Shown piece after piece: positions 22,986-27,065 of a DNA stretch of 27,065 nucleotides (position 1 is the first letter of the stretch; each line of letters begins with the position of its first letter). The notes beneath the pieces are model-generated. The model was not told where the DNA came from and searched no databases. It saw only the letters and a list, made by a program, of their open reading frames with translations. The position numbers were made by a program, and so were the translations under genes. Origin of the DNA: JAWVFK01 sp033856175 (lineage in GTDB: Bacteria; Actinomycetota; Thermoleophilia; Solirubrobacterales; 70-9); contig JAWVFK010000029.1 in assembly GCA_033856175.1 (NCBI GenBank), forward strand, positions 1 to 27,065. The letters are read 5' to 3'.

Positions 22986-23969
22986 TCAGCCGCCGGGCGC
23001 CCCCGGAAAGAGAATTCTCGGGGTGCCGAGATTGCCGGGCGCCCGCTGGCAGCTGGCCAGGCGGTCCTGCCGGTCGGCGAAGGCGTTGTCGTTGCCGCGG
23101 CCGCAATTGACGCGGTCGCGCGTTCCGTCGCGTGAGCCGATCAGGTCGGCGCCGCGGCCTGCCGCGATCTCGTCGCGACCGCGCTCGCCGAAGAGGAAGT
23201 CGGATCCGGCGCCGCCGTCGAGCGAGTCGTTGCCGGGACCGCCGTGAGCGAGGTCGTCGCCGCCGTGGCCCACCAGCCGATCGTTGCCGCCGGCGCCGAA
23301 GAGGACGACCGCCGCGCCGCCCCGAGACAGCGCCCCGTCGAACCCCGGCCCACCGGCGGCGGTGAGGAGGTCGTTGCCGCCGCGCCCGAAGGCACCGGTG
23401 AAGTCCGCATGCGCAATCGTCAGGTCCGCGTCGGCAGCGCCGGGCGGCTCGGCGCCGGAGTTCAGGTTCGCGGCCATCGCGCCGGCGCTCGTCCCGAAGC
23501 GGATCTCATCGCGAGCGCCGCTGCCGTCGATGTACGCGAAGTCGCTCGAACCCGGCAGGTCGACGGCAATCTCGATCTCGGAGCTGCCGTCCGGCTCAGC
23601 GGTGGCCCCCGGCGCCAGTGGGCCGCCGCCGAGGTCGATGTGGACGCCTGCCTCGTTGAGGCCGCCACCACCGCTGACGATGATGCTGTCGGTCGTCGCG
23701 ACGGTCGCCGTGCCGCCGCTGCAGGCGACGTCTCGTGCGCGGCCGTAGTCACGGACGACGATCTCGTCGCCGCTGCGCTTGATCGCGGCGACGTCGAAGT
23801 CGTCGCTCAACGTCACCTCGAGGACGTTGCCCTGCGGCAGGATCGGCAGGCCGCCGTCGACGTAGGCGCAGCTCACCGCCGCAGACGCAGCCGGGGCGAG
23901 CAGCAGGCCGCCGCCGAGCGCGGCGCAGCAGGCGAGCAGAGCGAGGGCGGGACGACGGCGCACGCTCAT
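22986..23969 (-). CDS. Secreted RTX-like calcium-binding repeat protein
   Basis: The product (327 aa) has a signal peptide at about 1-30 (RRRPALALLACCAALGGGLLLAPAASA). A beta-rich region occupies about 31-200. Glycine/aspartate nonapeptide repeats follow at about 195-285: GRGGNDLLTA, GAGGNDRLVG, HGGDDLAHGG, PGNDSLDGG, AGSDFLFGERG and RDEIAAGRGADL. These fit the hemolysin-type GGxGxDxLx consensus that forms a calcium-filled beta roll. Cysteines near the C-terminus (NCGRGND, LASCQRA) may form a disulphide. The ATG is only 4 nt after the carboxyltransferase stop, so it is probably cotranscribed with a metabolic gene, which is odd. It is convergent with the cupredoxin, 30 bp apart. Its function is unknown. 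Confidence 0.85.
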   Translation of the reverse strand: MSVRRRPALALLACCAALGGGLLLAPAASAAVSCAYVDGGLPILPQGNVLEVTLSDDFDVAAIKRSGDEIVVRDYGRARDVACSGGTATVATTDSIIVSGGGGLNEAGVHIDLGGGPLAPGATAEPDGSSEIEIAVDLPGSSDFAYIDGSGARDEIRFGTSAGAMAANLNSGAEPPGAADADLTIAHADFTGAFGRGGNDLLTAAGGPGFDGALSRGGAAVVLFGAGGNDRLVGHGGDDLAHGGPGNDSLDGGAGSDFLFGERGRDEIAAGRGADLIGSRDGTRDRVNCGRGNDNAFADRQDRLASCQRAPGNLGTPRILFPGAPGG

Positions 23970-23973
23970 GACT

Positions 23974-25494
23974 TTACGCCGGCGTGATCGGGTTGCGACG
24001 GTCGCTGAAGCTGCGGTCCTTGTCGGCGACGAGCGCCAGCCGCCGGATCAAGTCGGCGCGCAGGTCGTCCGGCTGGACGACGGCGTCGACGACCAGCTCC
24101 GAAGCGAGGTGGAGGATGTCGATGTCCTCCGCGTACTCGGCCCGCTTGGCCTCGACGAAGCGCTCGCGCTCGCCTTCGTCCTCGATCGCCTGGATCTGGT
24201 TGTAGAAGACGGCGTTGATCGCCGCCTGCGGCCCCATGACCGCGATCGAAGCGCTCGGCAGGGCGATGCAGCAGTCGGGCTCGAACGCCGGCCCCGCCAT
24301 CGCGTAGAGGCCGGCGCCATATGCCTTGCGGACGATCACCGAGAACTTCGGCACGGTGGCTTCGGAGACGGCGCTGATCATCTTGGCGCCGTGGCGGATG
24401 ATCCCCTGGCGCTCTACGTCCTTGCCGATCATGAAGCCGGGGACGTCGGCGAGGAAGACCAGCGGCAGGTTGAAGGCGTTGCAGGTGGCGATGAACCGCG
24501 CCGCCTTGTCGGCGGAGTCGACGAAGAGGACGCCGCCCTTGAACTTCGGCTGGTTGGCGACGATCCCGATCGCACGGCCGTCGAGGCGGGCGTAGCCGAC
24601 GACGAGCTCCTTCGCCCAGCGGGCATGGACCTCGCAGAACGACTCGGCGTCGACGAGCGAGTCGATCAGCGCCTTGATGTCGAAGGGCTTGTTCTCGTCG
24701 GCCGGGATCAGCCCGCCGATCGCCGCGTCGCTCGATGGCTCGGCCGGCGGAGCCGTCGGCGCCGGCTCGCGCCAGCTCGAGGGCATGTAGGACATGTAGC
24801 GCTTGGCGAGGTCGATCGCCTCGGCGTCGGTCTTGACGAGGAAATGGCCGCAGCCGGAGACGCCGGTGTGCATCCGCGCCCCGCCCATCTCCTCGAGGCT
24901 GACGTCCTCGCCGATCACCATCTGCGCCATCCGCGGCGAGCCGAGGTACATCGAGGCGTTGCCGTCACGCATGATCACCACGTCGCAGAAGGCCGGGATG
25001 TAGGCGCCGCCGGCTGCGCTCGGGCCAAACAGCAGGCAGACCTGCGGGACGCGACCGGAGAGCTTGACCTCGTTGTAGAAGATCCTGCCGGCGCCGCGGC
25101 GGCCGGGGAACATCTGCACCTGGTCGGTGATCCGCGCCCCTGCCGAGTCGACCAGGTAGACGAGCGGCACCCGCAGGCTCAGCGCCCGCTCCTGGATGCG
25201 GAGGATCTTCTCGACGGTCTTCGGGCCCCAGGAGCCGGCCTTGACGGTCGGGTCGTTGGCCATAAGGGCGACGCGGCGGCGGTCGATCGTGGCCAGGCCG
25301 GTGACGACGCCGTCGGCCCCCAGCCCCTCCTTCTCCCAGTTCGCCAGCGCCCCCTCCTCGGCGAAGGAGCCGGCGTCGACCAGCAGCGCGACCCGCTCGC
25401 GGACCGGCAGCTTGCCCTGCTCGGCGGTCTTCTCGTGGTGGCGCTGCGGGCCGCCGGCGAGGGCGGCCTCGAGGGCCTTTGCGAAGTCGGACAC
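23974..25494 (-). CDS. Acyl-CoA carboxylase carboxyltransferase (beta) subunit, possibly for methylcrotonyl-CoA
   Basis: The product (506 aa) has the MccB/PccB/AccD twin-crotonase fold. Oxyanion-hole segments are FGPSAAGGAYIPAFCD in the N-half and ADVPGFMIGKDVERQGIIRHGAKMI with RKAYGAGLYAMAG in the C-half; the latter interact with carboxybiotin and CoA. It transfers CO2 from a biotin protein to an acyl-CoA. Its position 45 nt after HMG-CoA lyase favours 3-methylcrotonyl-CoA (leucine breakdown), but propionyl-CoA or a wider range is possible. No alpha (biotin carboxylase/carrier) subunit is in the window. GTG 25494 follows TAGGCT by 7 nt. It differs clearly from the carboxyltransferase at 9467-11104, so they are probably not recent duplicates. 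Confidence 0.92.
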   Translation of the reverse strand: MSDFAKALEAALAGGPQRHHEKTAEQGKLPVRERVALLVDAGSFAEEGALANWEKEGLGADGVVTGLATIDRRRVALMANDPTVKAGSWGPKTVEKILRIQERALSLRVPLVYLVDSAGARITDQVQMFPGRRGAGRIFYNEVKLSGRVPQVCLLFGPSAAGGAYIPAFCDVVIMRDGNASMYLGSPRMAQMVIGEDVSLEEMGGARMHTGVSGCGHFLVKTDAEAIDLAKRYMSYMPSSWREPAPTAPPAEPSSDAAIGGLIPADENKPFDIKALIDSLVDAESFCEVHARWAKELVVGYARLDGRAIGIVANQPKFKGGVLFVDSADKAARFIATCNAFNLPLVFLADVPGFMIGKDVERQGIIRHGAKMISAVSEATVPKFSVIVRKAYGAGLYAMAGPAFEPDCCIALPSASIAVMGPQAAINAVFYNQIQAIEDEGERERFVEAKRAEYAEDIDILHLASELVVDAVVQPDDLRADLIRRLALVADKDRSFSDRRNPITPA

Positions 25495-25501
25495 GGCCAG
25501 G

Positions 25502-25507
25502 AGCCTA
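25502..25507 (-). promoter_or_regulatory. -10-like element before the carboxyltransferase
   Basis: TAGGCT on the minus strand, then 7 nt to GTG 25494. No good ribosome-binding site or -35 is visible. It could give a leaderless internal transcript besides read-through from mvaB. Confidence 0.4.
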
Positions 25508-25539
25508 TTCGCCTGCTGGCGTGCCAGCCGACTCCAGTC

Positions 25540-26469
25540 TTACCCGGCCCGGCCCGGCTCCCAGTTGACCGGCCCGGCGCGGAGTACATGAGCGCCCAGC
25601 GGCCGCCCCAGCACTTCCTGGGCGGCCCGCGAGGCCTCGATCAGCCGCGGCAGCTCAATTCCCGTCTCCACACCCATCTCATGCAGCATCGAGACCACGT
25701 CCTCGCTGCCGACGTTGCCGGTCGAGCCGGGCGGGACCGGGCAGCCGCCGAGCTCGCCGAAGCTCGACTCGAAGGACTCGACTCCCTCTTCCAGCGCCGC
25801 CACCAGGTTGGCCAGCCCCTGGCCGCGGGTGTTGTGGAAGTGGGCGGTCAGCTCGACCCCGGCGAGGCGCTCGCGCGCCGCGGCGAAGAACTCGTGAACC
25901 TGGCGCGGGTTCGCCATCCCGGTGGTGTCGCCGAAGCCGACCTCATCGCAGCCCGCGGCGGCGAGGCGTTCGGCGATCTCGAAGACGCGCTCGGGCGGGA
26001 CGTGCCCCTCGTAGGGACAGCCGAAGGAGGTGGCGATCACGCCCTCGCGCCGCAGGCCGGCCTCCCCCGCGGTGGCGAGCGTCGCCTCCAGCCCACGTAG
26101 GGAATCGGCGATCGAGCTGTTGACGTTGCGCTGGTTGTGGGTCTCCGAGGCGGAGAGGAAGACGCTGACCTCGTCGAAGCGATCGCGCAGCTCCAGCGCC
26201 CGCTGCAGCCCGCGCTCGTTCGGGATCAGGACCGAGAAGGAGACTCCCGGCCGCCGCTGTACCGCCAGCAGCACCTCGGCCGCGTCGGCAAGCTGCGGGA
26301 TTACGTCGGGGCGCACGAACGAGGTGATCTCCATCCGCCCCACCCCCGTCGCCGAAAGCAGATCGATCAGCCGCACCTTCTCCGCCGTGTCGATCGTCTC
26401 CGGCTCGTTCTGGAACCCGTCGCGCGGCCCGACCTCACGGATGCGAACGCTCTTCGGCAGCTCGACCAT
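25540..26469 (-). CDS. mvaB: Hydroxymethylglutaryl-CoA lyase
   Basis: The product (309 aa) is a TIM-barrel enzyme of the HMGL-like family that cleaves 3-hydroxy-3-methylglutaryl-CoA to acetoacetate and acetyl-CoA, the last step of leucine degradation. Motifs are EVGPRDGFQNEP near the N-terminus (metal-binding Asp and Arg), EITSFVRP, the metal-binding HFHNTRGQGLAN, and the active-site loop GGCPVPPGSTGNVGSEDVV with Cys243. The length is typical. ATG 26469 follows TAAGCT by 6 nt and has no ribosome-binding site, so a leaderless mRNA is likely. The carboxyltransferase follows on the same strand. The TAA of the -10 is also the stop codon of the upstream gene. Confidence 0.95.
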   Translation of the reverse strand: MVELPKSVRIREVGPRDGFQNEPETIDTAEKVRLIDLLSATGVGRMEITSFVRPDVIPQLADAAEVLLAVQRRPGVSFSVLIPNERGLQRALELRDRFDEVSVFLSASETHNQRNVNSSIADSLRGLEATLATAGEAGLRREGVIATSFGCPYEGHVPPERVFEIAERLAAAGCDEVGFGDTTGMANPRQVHEFFAAARERLAGVELTAHFHNTRGQGLANLVAALEEGVESFESSFGELGGCPVPPGSTGNVGSEDVVSMLHEMGVETGIELPRLIEASRAAQEVLGRPLGAHVLRAGPVNWEPGRAG

Positions 26470-26475
26470 TGCTCA

Positions 26476-26481
26476 AGCTTA
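26476..26481 (-). promoter_or_regulatory. -10 element of mvaB
   Basis: TAAGCT on the minus strand, then TGAGCA, then ATG 26469. Its first three bases are the TAA stop of the DUF559 gene, so promoter and gene end overlap. Confidence 0.4.
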
Positions 26482-27065
26482 TGGGGCGGCCGCACGCTCC
26501 TCGACGGCTCCAAGGCGTCGTGCGACGTTGCCCAAGACGGCACGCACGTGTTCTGGCTCGTAGCGGACCTGCTCGTGGGTGAAGCGCAGGGTCGCAAACC
26601 CGGCGGCAGTGTGGGCCTGGTCGCGCAGATGGTCCCGGGCCTGCTGGGCGGGAGTGCGGTGGTGGCGCAGGCCGTCGGTCTCGACAACCAACCGCAGGTC
26701 CGGCCAAAGGAAGTCGACCTCGAAGCCGTTGACCCAGGCTTTGGTCTCCGGCACCGGCAGACCGACGTCCCTGGCCAGCGGCAGAAAGAGGCGCTCGAGG
26801 CGGGATCGGGTCAAGCGAAAGGTGCGCCGGTCGAGCCAGGTACGCAAACGAGCCACACCCGGCTCCCCGGGATGACTTCCAAGCGCGGCGCGGAGTCCGG
26901 GAGGCGTAATGAGATCAAGCCGATCCGCCTCGTCGACCATGCGCTCGACCGTCAGCCGGTCGTGGCGGACGGCGAGGTCGATGATCGTCTGCGCCGGGCT
27001 CGTGACCGGAATACGGCCAGAGAAGCCGACCTCGCCGTCGCGCAGGGTCGGGCGGCGGTGAACCC
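26479..27065 (-). CDS. AbiEi/DUF559-type protein, N-terminus beyond right edge
   Basis: The frame is open to the last base; I found no stop between 26940 and 27065, so the ATG at 26940 is internal and at least 195 codons are in view. The visible N-part (VHRRPTLRDGEVGFSGRIPVTSPAQTIIDLA, read from the edge) matches the winged-helix/AbiEi-antitoxin-like region common in actinobacterial proteins ending in DUF559. The C-part is a DUF559 domain: GFEVDFLWPDLRLVVETDGLRHH resembles the Glu/Asp core of Vsr-type PD-(D/E)xK endonucleases. The role is unproven; such proteins are very common in actinobacteria and are not necessarily toxin-antitoxin or nuclease systems. The stop TAA lies 10 nt before mvaB on the same strand. 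Confidence 0.85.
   Translation of the reverse strand, partial: VHRRPTLRDGEVGFSGRIPVTSPAQTIIDLAVRHDRLTVERMVDEADRLDLITPPGLRAALGSHPGEPGVARLRTWLDRRTFRLTRSRLERLFLPLARDVGLPVPETKAWVNGFEVDFLWPDLRLVVETDGLRHHRTPAQQARDHLRDQAHTAAGFATLRFTHEQVRYEPEHVRAVLGNVARRLGAVEERAAAP

Noticed and set aside
23968..26100. Plus-strand open frame of 710 codons
   Set aside because: It is antisense to the carboxyltransferase and HMG-CoA lyase, whose active-site motifs are certain. It has composition-biased sequence with no domain.
26938..26940. ATG at 26940 as start of the DUF559 gene
   Set aside because: The frame stays open to the window edge and encodes a conserved-looking N-part, so this ATG is internal.
1..27065. Mobile elements, CRISPR arrays, phage genes, secondary-metabolite clusters
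   Set aside because: No transposase, integrase, repeat-spacer pattern, terminal inverted repeats or multi-domain synthase was seen on either strand.

Overview
The window is high-GC DNA, tightly packed on both strands. Its content points to an actinobacterium, by inference one of the deep-branching Thermoleophilia/Solirubrobacterales type. The clues are an arsenate reductase of the actinobacterial mycothiol type, a mycobacterial-style DesA3 desaturase with its reductase, an RskA-type anti-sigma factor, tRNA genes without encoded CCA, and many start codons that sit 6-9 nt after a -10-like hexamer, as expected for leaderless mRNAs. No insertion sequence, phage gene, CRISPR array or integration site is visible. 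No stretch longer than about 300 bases lacks a gene; the longest is about 160 nt between two divergent genes near 22 kb and holds a pair of matched promoters.

Layout. (1) 1-6964, minus strand: an exported-protein block. It has a secreted metalloprotease with a Calx-beta domain, an ECF sigma factor with no adjacent anti-sigma gene, and a very large secreted propeller-like protein (at least 1327 aa) that runs off the left edge. (2) 7051-9418, minus: a membrane fatty-acid desaturase with its ferredoxin-reductase-type electron donor. (3) 9467-12163: an acyl-CoA carboxyltransferase, divergent from an arsenate reductase and a small membrane protein. (4) 12189-16635: five minus-strand tRNA genes (Pro-GGG, Gly-TCC, Trp-CCA, Leu-TAG, Leu-CAA) among a HAD phosphatase, a secreted CAP-domain protein, a membrane protein, an exported metallophosphoesterase and an SRAP (YedK/HMCES) DNA-crosslink repair protein. 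(5) 16683-18535: a membrane M28 peptidase-like protein, translationally coupled to a DUF2993/LmeA-like protein. (6) 18608-20626: acetoacetyl-CoA synthetase. (7) 20613-22955: an ECF sigma/RskA-like anti-sigma pair, divergent from a lipoprotein and a type-1 copper cupredoxin. (8) 22986-26469, minus: HMG-CoA lyase, an acyl-CoA carboxyltransferase and a secreted RTX-like protein. (9) 26479-27065: the 3' part of an AbiEi/DUF559-type gene.

How the genes fit together. HMG-CoA lyase, the carboxyltransferase next to it and the acetoacetyl-CoA synthetase outline the lower leucine-degradation and ketone-body route (methylcrotonyl-CoA to HMG-CoA to acetoacetate to acetoacetyl-CoA), although no biotin-carrying carboxylase subunit is in the window. 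The desaturase and reductase form a self-contained unit. The most interesting regulatory signal is at 21949-22019: the sigma/anti-sigma operon and the divergent lipoprotein/cupredoxin operon each carry TGATCC, exactly 16 bp, then CGTAGG. This suggests one autoregulated ECF regulon for copper or redox proteins of the envelope.

Two real genes are open at the window edges (left and right) and so have no complete ORF here. Frame continuity for both was checked by reading codons through to the edge.
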